This document shows positions 25,739 through 34,077 of a DNA stretch of 64,000 nt, piece by piece. Numbering within the stretch: the first letter of the stretch is position 1; the number at the start of each line of letters is the position of its first letter. The DNA is taken from positions 44,382 through 108,381 of the forward strand of contig JBBRLL010000007.1 of assembly GCA_038231395.1 (NCBI GenBank), written 5' to 3'. The notes under the pieces are model-generated. The model saw only the letters and a program-made list of their open reading frames with translations. It had not been told where the DNA came from and did no database searches. The position numbers were made by a program, and so were the translations under genes. This stretch comes from Stagnihabitans sp038231395. Its GTDB lineage: Bacteria > Pseudomonadota > Alphaproteobacteria > Rhodobacterales > Rhodobacteraceae.

Positions 25739-27090
25739 GAGGTGCCTCGATCATTGCGCGCCAAAGCACGGGCCAGCGCGTGGTAGGAGGATTTCGGGGT
25801 GCGCTTCATCGTTTCAAAATCCACATGAACCAGTCCAAAGCGCTTTTCATACCCCTCGGACCATTCGTAATTGTCCAAGAGCGACCAGTAGAAAAAGCCC
25901 TTCACATTGGCACCTTGCGCAATGGCGCGTTTGGTCGCTGCCAGATGGGCAAAGAGATAATCCTCACGAATTCGGTCACTTATGACGCCATCTTCAAGGT
26001 GATCGGCGTTGGCCATGCCGTTTTCGGTGACATGTATTGGCAGGTCACCCACATAGTCGCGCGCCATCCGAACCAGGAAGCTCTCCAAACCCTCGGGGTA
26101 AATCTCCCAGCCCATCTGAGTTTTGGGCAAGGCGCCGGGCACATCTTGCAGACTTGGCCATGGTGTTTTGGCGGCAGCAACGGAATGTCGGGTGTAATAG
26201 TTGACACCAAGCCAATCCAGCGGCTGACCGATCAGGTCCATATCGTTCTGCCAGCCATCGGGCATATGAGAGGAAAGGCCTGCAAGTACGGCTTCTGGAT
26301 AGGTTTTTTGAGTGATGCCTTCGATGAACCAACGATTGAAAATGCCATCCCAAAGGTCAGCGGCGGCAATATCCTCAGCCGTTTGGCTGGCAGGATCGGT
26401 GTGATCGAAGTTCAGGACGATTCCGAGATTTTTTTGCCCCATGCCGCGCAGCCGCTGTGTGGCAGCACCGTGCGCCAACAGGATATGGTGCATCGCGCGA
26501 GCGGTCGCGCGAATGTCGCGGTGACCGGGCGCGTGGATGCCCATGAAATGTGACAGCCATGCGACGCACCACGGCTCGTTGATCGTGGCTATCGACTCCA
26601 CCCGGTCGCCCAGACGTCGGGTGATGGTTTCAGCGAAATCGGCGAAGCGGAAGGCAGTATCGCGGTTGGTCCAGCCGCCAAGGTCCGCCAAAGCCGAAGG
26701 CAATTCCCAGTGGTAGAGGGTTTGAAACGGTTTCAAGCCGCGCGACAGCATGCCGTCGACGAGTTTATCATAGAAATCAAGCCCCTCCGGGTTGACGTTC
26801 ACACCGTCAGGCATGACACGCGACCAAGAGGTTGAAAATCGGTAGGCGTCCATATTGGCGGCTTGCAACAGGTCAAGATCGGCGGGCCAGCGGTGGTAAT
26901 GGTCGCAGGCCACAGCGCCATCTTCAGCGCGGACCACATTGCCGGGGGTTGCTGCAAAAGTGTCCCAATGGCTGGAGCCACAGCCGTCAAAGCTGGACCC
27001 TTCGATCTGATAGGCCGCCGTCGCAGCCCCGAAAACGAAGCCGTCCGGAAAGTCAAACCTTGTCAGTCTATCAGGGAAAACGAAGGGCAT
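25735..27090 (-). CDS. Beta-glucosidase (glycoside hydrolase family 1)
   Basis: A retaining glycosidase of 451 residues that hydrolyses beta-glucosides such as cellobiose. The N-terminal signature is FVFGAATAAYQIEG (18-31). The acid/base is Glu172 in TINEPW, and the nucleophile is Glu356 in VTENGM. The C-terminal WSLLDNYEWSEGYEKRFGLVHVD is the GH1 aglycone-site motif. No signal peptide is present, so it is cytoplasmic and must act on imported sugar, but no sugar transporter is encoded next to it. It lies 31 bases after lacI and overlaps glk. Confidence 0.95.
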   Translation of the reverse strand: MPFVFPDRLTRFDFPDGFVFGAATAAYQIEGSSFDGCGSSHWDTFAATPGNVVRAEDGAVACDHYHRWPADLDLLQAANMDAYRFSTSWSRVMPDGVNVNPEGLDFYDKLVDGMLSRGLKPFQTLYHWELPSALADLGGWTNRDTAFRFADFAETITRRLGDRVESIATINEPWCVAWLSHFMGIHAPGHRDIRATARAMHHILLAHGAATQRLRGMGQKNLGIVLNFDHTDPASQTAEDIAAADLWDGIFNRWFIEGITQKTYPEAVLAGLSSHMPDGWQNDMDLIGQPLDWLGVNYYTRHSVAAAKTPWPSLQDVPGALPKTQMGWEIYPEGLESFLVRMARDYVGDLPIHVTENGMANADHLEDGVISDRIREDYLFAHLAATKRAIAQGANVKGFFYWSLLDNYEWSEGYEKRFGLVHVDFETMKRTPKSSYHALARALARNDRGTS

Positions 27091-27121
27091 AGGCTGGGTT
27101 CCTAAGGCTGTGGCGCAAGCA

Positions 27122-28165
27122 TCATGCAGGCTGGTTGGATTGCAGTGGGGCAGGACCAGTGGACTGGCCGATGATCAGTTCCGCCTCCAGCAGCCGGTGT
27201 TGCGGGGCGGCATCTGGCTGGTTTATCACTTGCAACAACATTTCGGCGGCCAGCTTGCCGGCCTCTTTCACTGAAGACCGGGTGGCGGTGAAAATCGGCA
27301 CATCCTCGCCGTTGCGCAGATAGCTGAGGTCGTCGTCAAAGATGATGACGGAAATGTCACGCCCCATCTTCAGCCCGCGCCCTTCAATCGCCCGGCGCAC
27401 CCCCATGCCTTGCAGCATTGAGGCACATAAGAATGCCGTCGCCGGAACCGGTTGCGACAGACCAGCCTCAGCGGCGCGCCAACCCTTGACCTCCGTCATC
27501 TCTGTAGAGGTGATTAGCCACGGTTCGTTCGCGATTCCGCGGGCGGACAAAGCGTCGGTATACCCGATACGACGGCGCACCGCGAAATCCATCACCTCCA
27601 GCCCGTTGACCAAAGCGATGCGGCGATGGCCAAGGTCCAGCAAAAACTCGGTGGCGCGCTGAAAGGCGCGACGGTTGTTCACATCGACCCAGTTGTAATC
27701 AATATCGGAACCGGTGGAGCGGCCATGCACCACGAACGGCAAGCCAAGGTCCTTGAGGGTGCGGATGCGGCTGTCGTTGGTTTTGGGGGCGTGGACGATG
27801 ACGCCGTCCACCGTGCCGCGCGACATGAGGTCACGGTAGGTGGTCTCCTCCAGCTCATCGGGCACCACGGACAGGATCATATCAAAACCGTTGCGCGCAT
27901 AAACCTCACCCGAACCGGCGATGAAGTCCGAAAAGATCGGGTTCATGATCTCTGACCGCGTGTCCAGCGGGATCACATGCCCGACAGCCAAAGCGCGCCC
28001 GGTGGCAAGCCGGATGGCACGGGAATTGGGGCGATAGTTGTGGCGGTGGGCGGCGGAAATGATGCGTTCCCGCGTGGCCTCATTGACCTCGGGGTAGCCG
28101 TTCAGCGCGCGGCTGACAGTTGTGGGCGACAGGCCCAGTTTGGCGGCGAGTTCCTTGAGGTTCAT
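27122..28165 (-). CDS. LacI family transcriptional regulator of the bgl-glk operon
   Basis: A repressor of 347 residues. The N-terminal helix-turn-helix is NLKELAAKLGLSPTTVSRAL (2-21), followed by the hinge helix region NYRPNSRAIRLATGR and a periplasmic-binding-protein-like sugar-sensing core (MSRGTVDGVIVHAPK, FVVHGRSTGSDIDYNWVDVNN, DISVIIFDDDLSYL). It resembles AglR-type regulators of glucosides. The ATG at 28165 is chosen because the DNA-binding domain begins there; an open frame continues 31 codons upstream without conserved sequence. It is promoter-proximal to the glucosidase and glk, so probably represses its own operon through the palindrome at 28268. Confidence 0.92.
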   Translation of the reverse strand: MNLKELAAKLGLSPTTVSRALNGYPEVNEATRERIISAAHRHNYRPNSRAIRLATGRALAVGHVIPLDTRSEIMNPIFSDFIAGSGEVYARNGFDMILSVVPDELEETTYRDLMSRGTVDGVIVHAPKTNDSRIRTLKDLGLPFVVHGRSTGSDIDYNWVDVNNRRAFQRATEFLLDLGHRRIALVNGLEVMDFAVRRRIGYTDALSARGIANEPWLITSTEMTEVKGWRAAEAGLSQPVPATAFLCASMLQGMGVRRAIEGRGLKMGRDISVIIFDDDLSYLRNGEDVPIFTATRSSVKEAGKLAAEMLLQVINQPDAAPQHRLLEAELIIGQSTGPAPLQSNQPA

Positions 28166-28267
28166 CGTTGAGGTTCTTCGGGCTTCTTGGGGATTGGCCG
28201 GGTTAACAAGGTTTTCGGTCTGGGCAGCTCCGAATGGCCTGAAACGCGGGCGGCTCAAAGCACGTTG

Positions 28268-28283
28268 TCGTTTGCGTAAACGA
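28268..28283. promoter_or_regulatory. LacI-family operator palindrome
   Basis: TCGTTTGCGTAAACGA is a near-perfect palindrome with half-sites TCGTTT/AAACGA and a central CG, matching the usual LacI/GalR operator pattern. It lies 103 bases upstream of the lacI start, so autoregulation is likely. No second copy was noticed in the window. Confidence 0.65.
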
Positions 28284-28545
28284 TTTAGATTGGCTTGGAT
28301 AGGGTTTTCTTGGCGGGCAGTCCGGCTTGAAAAGCGGTTTGGAAGACAGAAATTGGTCCGTCAAAGGGATTCCAGGGGTTATTCGCGCTAACCGGATCAT
28401 CAGGAAACACGCCAGTCTGGCAACAGGTCGCAGTCTGGCGAAAATATGATGCAGGGTATTTCAGGTGTGCAGGCCGTCAAGGTTCTTCTCTCTGCGTCGG
28501 CGCTTGGAGAACCGCACTGAGGGACGTTTCTTGATGGCAAAAACA

Positions 28546-28577
28546 ACATCGGCCACCAAATGTTAGGTGGCCGATGT
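28546..28577 (-). terminator. Strong intrinsic terminator of typA
   Basis: ACATCGGCCACC and GGTGGCCGATGT form a perfect 12-base stem with an eight-base loop, 11 bases after the typA stop on the minus strand. It is followed there by TTGTTTTTGCC, a good U-tract. The plus strand has TTT after the hairpin, so it may act weakly in both directions. Confidence 0.88.
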
Positions 28578-28588
28578 TTTCGGGTCGA

Positions 28589-30403
28589 TTACTTCCGGTT
28601 TTCGCGTTTGCGGTCGTTCGGGTCGAGGAAGCGTTTGCGCATCCGGATGTTCTTTGGCGTCACTTCGACCAGTTCGTCGTCGTCAATATAGGCAATTGAC
28701 TGTTCCAGCGACAGTTTCACCGGCGTGGTCAGGCGCACGGCCTCGTCGGTGCCAGAGGCCCGCACGTTGGTCAATTGCTTGCCGCGGAGCGCGTTGACTT
28801 CGAGGTCGTTGTCACGGTTATGCTCTCCGATGATCATGCCGCCGTAAATCTGTTCCTGCACACCTATGAAGAAGTGGCCGCGATCTTCCAGCTTCCACAT
28901 CGCGTAAGCGACGGAAATGCCGCTTTCCATCGACACCAGAACACCCTGACGGCGACCTTCAATCGCTCCCTTGTGCGGGGTCCAGCCGTGGAATACCCGG
29001 TTCAGAACGCCAGTGCCCCGGGTGTCGGTCATGAACTGGCCATGATAGCCGATCAACCCGCGAGACGGCACATGTGCGATGATCCGGGTTTTGCCGACGC
29101 CAGCCGGTTTCATCTCCACCATGTCACCCTTGCGCGGGCCGGTCAGTTTTTCAATCACGGCGCCGGTGTATTCGTCATCCACGTCAATGGTGACCTCTTC
29201 GACAGGCTCGTTCTTGACGCCGTCAATCTCGCGGAAAATCACGCGGGGGCGTGAGATGGAAAGCTCAAATCCTTCGCGCCGCATGTTTTCGATCAGCACG
29301 CCCATCTGAAGTTCACCACGACCGGAGACTTCGAACGCATCGCCACCGGGGGTGTCGGCGACTTTGATGGCGACGTTGACCTCGGACTCGCGCATCAGCC
29401 GTTCCCGGATGACGCGGGACTGCACCTTGTTGCCGTCTTTGCCAGCCAGCGGCGAGTCGTTGATGCCGAAGGTCACGGTGATCGTCGGCGGGTCAATCGG
29501 CTGTGCAGGCAGGGCCACGTCAACCGACGCATCACACAGCGTATCGGCCACGGTGGCCTTGGTCATCCCGGCGATGGTGACGATGTCACCGGCCAAAGCC
29601 TCGTCCACCGCCGTCATGTTCAGACCACGGAAGGCCAGCACTTTGGTTACACGGAAGTTTTCAATCTTTTCACCAGTGCGGGTCATCGCCTTCAACTGGG
29701 TGCCCACTGTAAGCCTGCCAGCCTCAATCCGGCCCGTCAGAATGCGGCCGATGAAAGGGTCAGCAGACAAGGTGGTCGCCAGCATCTGAAAGGGTTCGCC
29801 CGCACGGGTGATCTGCTTGGGTGCAGGGACATGGCGCACGACCATGTTGAACAGCGCGTCAAGGTTCTTGCGTGGCCCATCCAGACTGTCATCCGCCCAG
29901 CCGTTGCGGCCAGAGGCGTAAAGGTGGGGGAAATCAAGCTGCTCATCTGATGCGCCCAGGTTGGCGAACAGGTCGAACACTTCGTTCAAAGCGCGCTCTG
30001 GCTCCGCATCGGCCTTGTCGACTTTGTTCAGCACCACAATCGGGCGCAGCCCCAGTGCCAATGCCTTGGCAAGCACGAACTTGGTCTGCGGCATCGGGCC
30101 TTCAGCGGCATCTACCAGCAGGCAAACCCCGTCCACCATGCTGAGGATCCGCTCCACCTCGCCACCAAAGTCGGCGTGGCCGGGGGTGTCGACAATGTTG
30201 ATGCGGATGCCGTCATGTTCCACAGATGTACACTTGGCCAGAATCGTGATGCCACGTTCCCGCTCGATGTCATTGGAATCCATCGCACGTTCAGAGACTT
30301 GCTGCCCTTCGCGGAACGAACCGGACTGTTTCAGAAGCTCGTCAACGAGCGTGGTTTTGCCATGGTCGACGTGCGCGATAATGGCGATGTTGCGAAGCTC
30401 CAT
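28589..30403 (-). CDS. typA: GTP-binding protein TypA/BipA
   Basis: A ribosome-associated translational GTPase involved in 50S assembly and cold or stress adaptation. From the ATG at 30403 it has 604 residues, the normal length. The G domain begins with NIAIIAHVDHGKTTLVDELL (G1 near 10-18), then RERGITILAK (switch I), DTPGHADFGGEVER (G3) and NKVDKADAEP (G4). Domain V and the C-terminal domain are intact, including SRPRVIFREIDG, GIIAHVPSRGLIGY-like and the C-terminal basic RKRFLDPNDRKR. An upstream in-frame TTG at 30463 would add 20 non-conserved residues; the ATG was preferred on alignment grounds, although its ribosome site is poor. Confidence 0.96.
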   Translation of the reverse strand: MELRNIAIIAHVDHGKTTLVDELLKQSGSFREGQQVSERAMDSNDIERERGITILAKCTSVEHDGIRINIVDTPGHADFGGEVERILSMVDGVCLLVDAAEGPMPQTKFVLAKALALGLRPIVVLNKVDKADAEPERALNEVFDLFANLGASDEQLDFPHLYASGRNGWADDSLDGPRKNLDALFNMVVRHVPAPKQITRAGEPFQMLATTLSADPFIGRILTGRIEAGRLTVGTQLKAMTRTGEKIENFRVTKVLAFRGLNMTAVDEALAGDIVTIAGMTKATVADTLCDASVDVALPAQPIDPPTITVTFGINDSPLAGKDGNKVQSRVIRERLMRESEVNVAIKVADTPGGDAFEVSGRGELQMGVLIENMRREGFELSISRPRVIFREIDGVKNEPVEEVTIDVDDEYTGAVIEKLTGPRKGDMVEMKPAGVGKTRIIAHVPSRGLIGYHGQFMTDTRGTGVLNRVFHGWTPHKGAIEGRRQGVLVSMESGISVAYAMWKLEDRGHFFIGVQEQIYGGMIIGEHNRDNDLEVNALRGKQLTNVRASGTDEAVRLTTPVKLSLEQSIAYIDDDELVEVTPKNIRMRKRFLDPNDRKRENRK

Positions 30404-30502
30404 CGGGAAGGTCACTTTCAGCTTTTCTGCGGTTGCGAGCGCCTTACCCGGTTTGATGGACAAAGGCTAGGGGCCAGAGAACCGAAAGGTCGGCAAACCA
30501 AA

Positions 30503-30525
30503 GGCCGGAGGTGTTGCCCCCGGCC
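30503..30525 (-). terminator. Probable terminator downstream of icd
   Basis: GGCCGGAGG-TGTTG-CCCCCGGCC forms a nine-pair stem with one A-C mismatch. On the minus strand, after icd, it is followed by TTTGGTTTG, a modest U-rich stretch. Confidence 0.5.
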
Positions 30526-30530
30526 CAAAG

Positions 30531-30552
30531 GTAGGATGGGCGATGCGCCCAT
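30531..30552. repeat. Dispersed short hairpin repeat, copy at the 3' side of icd
   Basis: GTAGGATGGGCGATGCGCCCAT contains the arms ATGGGC/GCCCAT around a short loop. It begins 15 bases after the icd stop (minus strand direction) and lies just before the probable terminator at 30503. Same family as 13924, 44759 and 49320. Confidence 0.7.
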
Positions 30553-30566
30553 GTCAGCCGACGCCT

Positions 30567-31781
30567 TTACCCGACCAGCGCCTTGTCCAGATATTCGGCA
30601 ACCTTTTCCAGATAGCCGATGGTGGTCAGCCATTTCTGATCGGGTCCAACCAGCAACGCGAGGTCCTTGGTCATCCAGCCGTCTTCAACTGCGTCGACTG
30701 TGACCCTCTCCAGTGTTTGAGCAAAGCGCATCAGTTGGGAGTTGTCATCCAGTTTGGCGCGGTGCTTCAACCCACCGGTCCAGGCGAAGATCGAGGCAAC
30801 AGAGTTGGTCGAGGTTTGCTGGCCCTTCTGGTGCTGGCGAAAGTGGCGGGTGACGGTGCCGTGCGCCGCCTCTGCCTCGACAATCTTGCCATCCGGGCTA
30901 AGCAGAACCGAGGTCATCAGCCCTAGCGAGCCGAAGCCTTGCGCCACGGTATCGGATTGCACATCGCCGTCATAGTTCTTGCAGGCCCAGACATAACCGC
31001 CTGACCACTTCATCGCAGAGGCCACCATATCGTCGATCAGGCGGTGTTCGTAGTGGATGCCTGCAGCTTTGAATTTGGCGTCAAACTCCTCGGCAAAGAC
31101 TTTGGCGAACAGGTCCTTGAAGCGGCCGTCATAGGCTTTGAGGATGGTGTTCTTGGTTGAAAGGTAAACCGGCCAGCCCTTGAGGAGACCATAGTTGAAC
31201 GACGACCGGGCGAAGTCGATGATGCTGTCATCAAGGTTATACATGCCCATGTAGACGCCAGCCGAAGGGGCGGAATAGACGTCACGTTCAATCGTGGTGC
31301 CGTCGTTGCCCACAAACTTCATCGTCAGCTTGCCCGGACCCGGAAAGTGGAAATCGGTGGCGCGGTACTGGTCGCCAAAGGCATGGCGGCCGATCACGAT
31401 CGGTTTGGTCCAACCCGGCACCAGACGCGGCACGTTCTGGCAGATGATCGGCTCACGGAAGATCACGCCGCCAAGGATGTTGCGGATGGTGCCGTTGGGC
31501 GATTTCCACATCTGTTTGAGGTGAAACTCCTCAACCCGCTGCTCGTCAGGGGTGATCGTGGCACATTTGACGCCGACGCCGTATTGCTTGATCGCGTTGG
31601 CGGCGTCGATGGTGATCTGGTCGTTGGTGCGGTCACGCTCTTCAATGCCGAGATCGTAATATTTCAGATCAATGTCCAGATAGGGCAGGATCAGTTTCTG
31701 TTTGATGAAATCCCAGATGATCCGGGTCATCTCGTCGCCGTCAAGCTCGACGACGGGGTTGGCCACCTTGATCTTGGTCAT
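30567..31781 (-). CDS. icd: NADP-dependent isocitrate dehydrogenase
   Basis: This TCA-cycle enzyme oxidatively decarboxylates isocitrate to 2-oxoglutarate. It has 404 residues and belongs to the homodimeric eukaryote-like NADP type, as in other alphaproteobacteria, not the E. coli type. KVANPVVELDGDEMTRIIW (5-23) is the N-terminal signature. The substrate loop is SPNGTIRN (94-101), and NLDDSIIDFARSSFNYGL, WACKNYDGDVQSDTVAQGFGSLGLM and AAHGTVTRHFRQHQKGQQTSTN are the metal and NADP sites. A product of this step, 2-oxoglutarate, is the nitrogen-status signal that feeds the NtrB/NtrC system encoded at the start of the window. Confidence 0.97.
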   Translation of the reverse strand: MTKIKVANPVVELDGDEMTRIIWDFIKQKLILPYLDIDLKYYDLGIEERDRTNDQITIDAANAIKQYGVGVKCATITPDEQRVEEFHLKQMWKSPNGTIRNILGGVIFREPIICQNVPRLVPGWTKPIVIGRHAFGDQYRATDFHFPGPGKLTMKFVGNDGTTIERDVYSAPSAGVYMGMYNLDDSIIDFARSSFNYGLLKGWPVYLSTKNTILKAYDGRFKDLFAKVFAEEFDAKFKAAGIHYEHRLIDDMVASAMKWSGGYVWACKNYDGDVQSDTVAQGFGSLGLMTSVLLSPDGKIVEAEAAHGTVTRHFRQHQKGQQTSTNSVASIFAWTGGLKHRAKLDDNSQLMRFAQTLERVTVDAVEDGWMTKDLALLVGPDQKWLTTIGYLEKVAEYLDKALVG

Positions 31782-31886
31782 GCGCGTGCCCCTTGGCTTT
31801 GTGCGGATTCGGCTGTTTTCGATGTAGTCGAATTCACGACCTGTGGGAAGGCGGTATGCTACGGTATACCGAGACCCAACGCCGAC

Positions 31887-32990
31887 CTATGCGTCAAGGT
31901 CGAGGTTTGCGATGAAATCTTTGACCACCGCAGTGGTCGCGTGGACTTTGGCATCTTTCCGCAGTTCGTTCAGCGCATCGGCGGCGGCAACCATTTCGGG
32001 TATCGGATGGCAAACGGTGGCCGCTTCGATGTCAGGAAAGAAAGCCTCCAGTCCCAGATGGCTGGACAGGGTCGCATGGATTGGCGCGAAAGCGTTGAGA
32101 AGGGCTGGTCGATGGATCGGGCCAAAAAGCTCTACCTCGCTGTTGGGCGCATAAGGCACACGCCCCATCGCGCCCAACACATACTTCAGGATCGGCATAT
32201 GATGGTCATGCGCCTTGTGATTCGCCTGACGCACAATCTCGGCAAAAGCATAGGGAACCGAGGTGTTGGCCCGCGCCGAATGATCCTTGGGGGCAAAGTC
32301 GATCTGGGATTGCTGGAAGAAATCGGCGACAGAGCCACCGGCAGCCATGACGTCATTGTAATTGCGCACGACCATACGCGCTTCGGGCAAGGCTTTTGAC
32401 CAGCGCAGCACGACGTGGTCATAGCGAAAATCAATCGTCTGGTAGTAGGTTTCATGCGCGCCAAACCGCAGAGGTTTGACCTTGGCGCCGAATTTCAGCC
32501 GTTGCAGGTGCCAGGAGGCAAGATATTCATCAATCCGCCGCAGGTTCAGAACGATGCTGCACTCATGGTGGCCAAACCGCGCCTGCATGCGTGGCATGAT
32601 CTTGCGCGTCCCTTTTTCGGCAAAACGCGACATGACTTCGGAACAAATAATCGTATGTCGGGGTTCCATTGCGTTCATCTGATCTTCGATCATCTGCAAC
32701 ATATAGAACCCGGCTGGCAGGTTGGGGTGCCATTTGGGAACCGGGTGTTCCAGAGCCTCGCTCATGAGACGGAACGCCAGCGCGTTGTGCGGTTCGCGCA
32801 CGTTCAGGCCTTGGGCTTCAGTTCCCTCTTGCCCGCGCAAGATGGCGATCAGATTGGCCGCAGATCCTTGCGATTCGACGGAAGGGTACAGGATGCCGTC
32901 GCGTAACAAATTCGCGAAATTGTTGGCCAGATAGGATTGCAGCGCGGTTGAGCCGGTCTTGTGGTGACCGATAAAGAACGCAACTTTCAT
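31887..32990 (-). CDS. Sulfotransferase-like protein
   Basis: A 367-residue protein that begins VAFFIGHHKTGSTALQSYL (3-21). The HKTGST motif is the phosphate-binding loop of PAPS-dependent sulfotransferases. A later RSWSKALPEAR-like segment (DHVVLRWSKALPEARMVVRNYNDV) occupies the usual 3'-phosphate position. No signal peptide or membrane segment. The acceptor is unknown: relatives in marine Rhodobacteraceae are often near exopolysaccharide genes, but none are here. The ATG at 32990 is preferred, with AGGAT about ten bases upstream; an open frame extends 33 codons further without conserved sequence. It stands alone, some 105 bases from icd and 203 from the HD gene. Confidence 0.78.
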   Translation of the reverse strand: MKVAFFIGHHKTGSTALQSYLANNFANLLRDGILYPSVESQGSAANLIAILRGQEGTEAQGLNVREPHNALAFRLMSEALEHPVPKWHPNLPAGFYMLQMIEDQMNAMEPRHTIICSEVMSRFAEKGTRKIMPRMQARFGHHECSIVLNLRRIDEYLASWHLQRLKFGAKVKPLRFGAHETYYQTIDFRYDHVVLRWSKALPEARMVVRNYNDVMAAGGSVADFFQQSQIDFAPKDHSARANTSVPYAFAEIVRQANHKAHDHHMPILKYVLGAMGRVPYAPNSEVELFGPIHRPALLNAFAPIHATLSSHLGLEAFFPDIEAATVCHPIPEMVAAADALNELRKDAKVHATTAVVKDFIANLDLDA

Positions 32991-33193
32991 GAGGGATCCT
33001 GAAGGGTTCGTCAGAGATAATCGGATGATCTTGGGCCGCACCTTATCGGTCTTGGTCAAGGACAAAAAGGCTAAACCTGACCTGTTCAAAGGCAGTCAGG
33101 TTGCTGCACTTTGTGGGCCCCGCTGTGAGGTCGATCCACGAAGGTTCACGTGACGCAGTTGTGTTTCTGTGAAAGCCTGCGGCAAATCTGGCC

Positions 33194-33814
33194 TTACGGC
33201 GGAGGAATGTCGGCGTCCAGATCGAAAAACGCGCGTGTCTTGTGGCGAAGCCAGTCCCAAAGACGTGGAGCACCACGCGCGATTTTGCTGCCGACCCGTT
33301 CGTCAAGTTGCGCAGAGGTCACGTTGTATTCAACCCAAGTTCCACCGCCTGACATCAGATTGGCCATGACCGGCTGCACGCGGTCCAGCGATTTTGCGAA
33401 GATGGCGTCAGGGGTTTGGGCCGCCTCGAACTCTTGCCACAACGAATGAAGTTCGGCCCGCAGATCATTGGGAAGTAGTCCAAAAATGCGAATCGCCGCT
33501 TTCGCTTCAGCGTCTTGGGTGGCCGCAGACCCATGCGCCTTACCGCCTGCGGAATGGATCGGCACATCGCCTACATCAATCTCCACCAGATCATGCAGCA
33601 AAAGCATCCGGATCACGCGGTCAAGGTTGACATCGGGTCCGGCCTGATCGGCCAGAACCATCGCATAAAGCGCCAGATGCCAGGAATGTTCGCCCGAATT
33701 CTCGCGCCGCGATCCGTCGACCAAAGTCGTGGCACGCAGGATGGACTTCAGCCGGTCGGCCTCGTTCAGAAAGGCGAATTGTGCGTCCAGCCGTGTGGAA
33801 GCCCGATCTGCCAT
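33194..33814 (-). CDS. HD-domain phosphohydrolase (YfbR-like)
   Basis: A cytoplasmic metal-dependent phosphohydrolase of 206 residues. The HD-domain ligands are His43 in GEHSWHLAL, His74-Asp75 in LLLHDLVEIDVGDV, and an Asp in AKSLDRVQPV further on. This is the HD_3/YfbR-type pattern, of which E. coli YfbR is a 5'-deoxynucleotidase; the actual substrate here is unknown. The ATG at 33814 shares one base with the stop of the upstream gene (TGATG), so it is the third gene of a coupled set with a small protein and an alpha/beta hydrolase. Confidence 0.88.
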   Translation of the reverse strand: MADRASTRLDAQFAFLNEADRLKSILRATTLVDGSRRENSGEHSWHLALYAMVLADQAGPDVNLDRVIRMLLLHDLVEIDVGDVPIHSAGGKAHGSAATQDAEAKAAIRIFGLLPNDLRAELHSLWQEFEAAQTPDAIFAKSLDRVQPVMANLMSGGGTWVEYNVTSAQLDERVGSKIARGAPRLWDWLRHKTRAFFDLDADIPPP

Positions 33815-34077
33815 CAATGACCGCTGTCCGATCCACGCGGAGCTACCGGGGCCACACCACCCTCACGCTTGGCTTTCAGCGCTGCATCGACAAACTTGCG
33901 CGCCCGTTTCTCGGCAATCTGCACGCGGTAGGCGGTGGTGTAGGATTCCAACAAGGTCGGCGACGCGTCACTGACCACTTTGGCCACCTTGTCGAAAAAC
34001 TTCTCGTCGCCAAGTTCCTCTGCCGCTTTGATCACGTCGCGGGCCAAAGCGTCGCCCATTTCCTCGATGGAAGGCAT
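33814..34077 (-). CDS. Conserved small hypothetical protein
   Basis: An 87-residue, highly charged, probably all-helical protein (MPSIEEMGDALARDVIKAAEE, then FDKVAKVVSDASPTLLESY). No signal peptide, membrane segment, cysteine motif or known domain is visible. The N-terminal part is acidic and the C-terminal half basic (EKRARKFVDAALKAKREGG). It sits between a hydrolase and an HD-phosphohydrolase with overlapping stops and starts on both sides (TAATG and TGATG), which supports it being a real gene with a function tied to those neighbours. Confidence 0.8.
   Translation of the reverse strand: MPSIEEMGDALARDVIKAAEELGDEKFFDKVAKVVSDASPTLLESYTTAYRVQIAEKRARKFVDAALKAKREGGVAPVAPRGSDSGH

Larger units (their letters stand above)
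28166..28588. promoter_or_regulatory. Intergenic region between lacI and typA
   Basis: These 423 bases hold the control region of the leftward lacI operon (with the operator at 28268-28283) and the typA terminator (28546-28577). I see no coding region with support, and no clear -35/-10 pair for the lacI operon. Confidence 0.5.
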
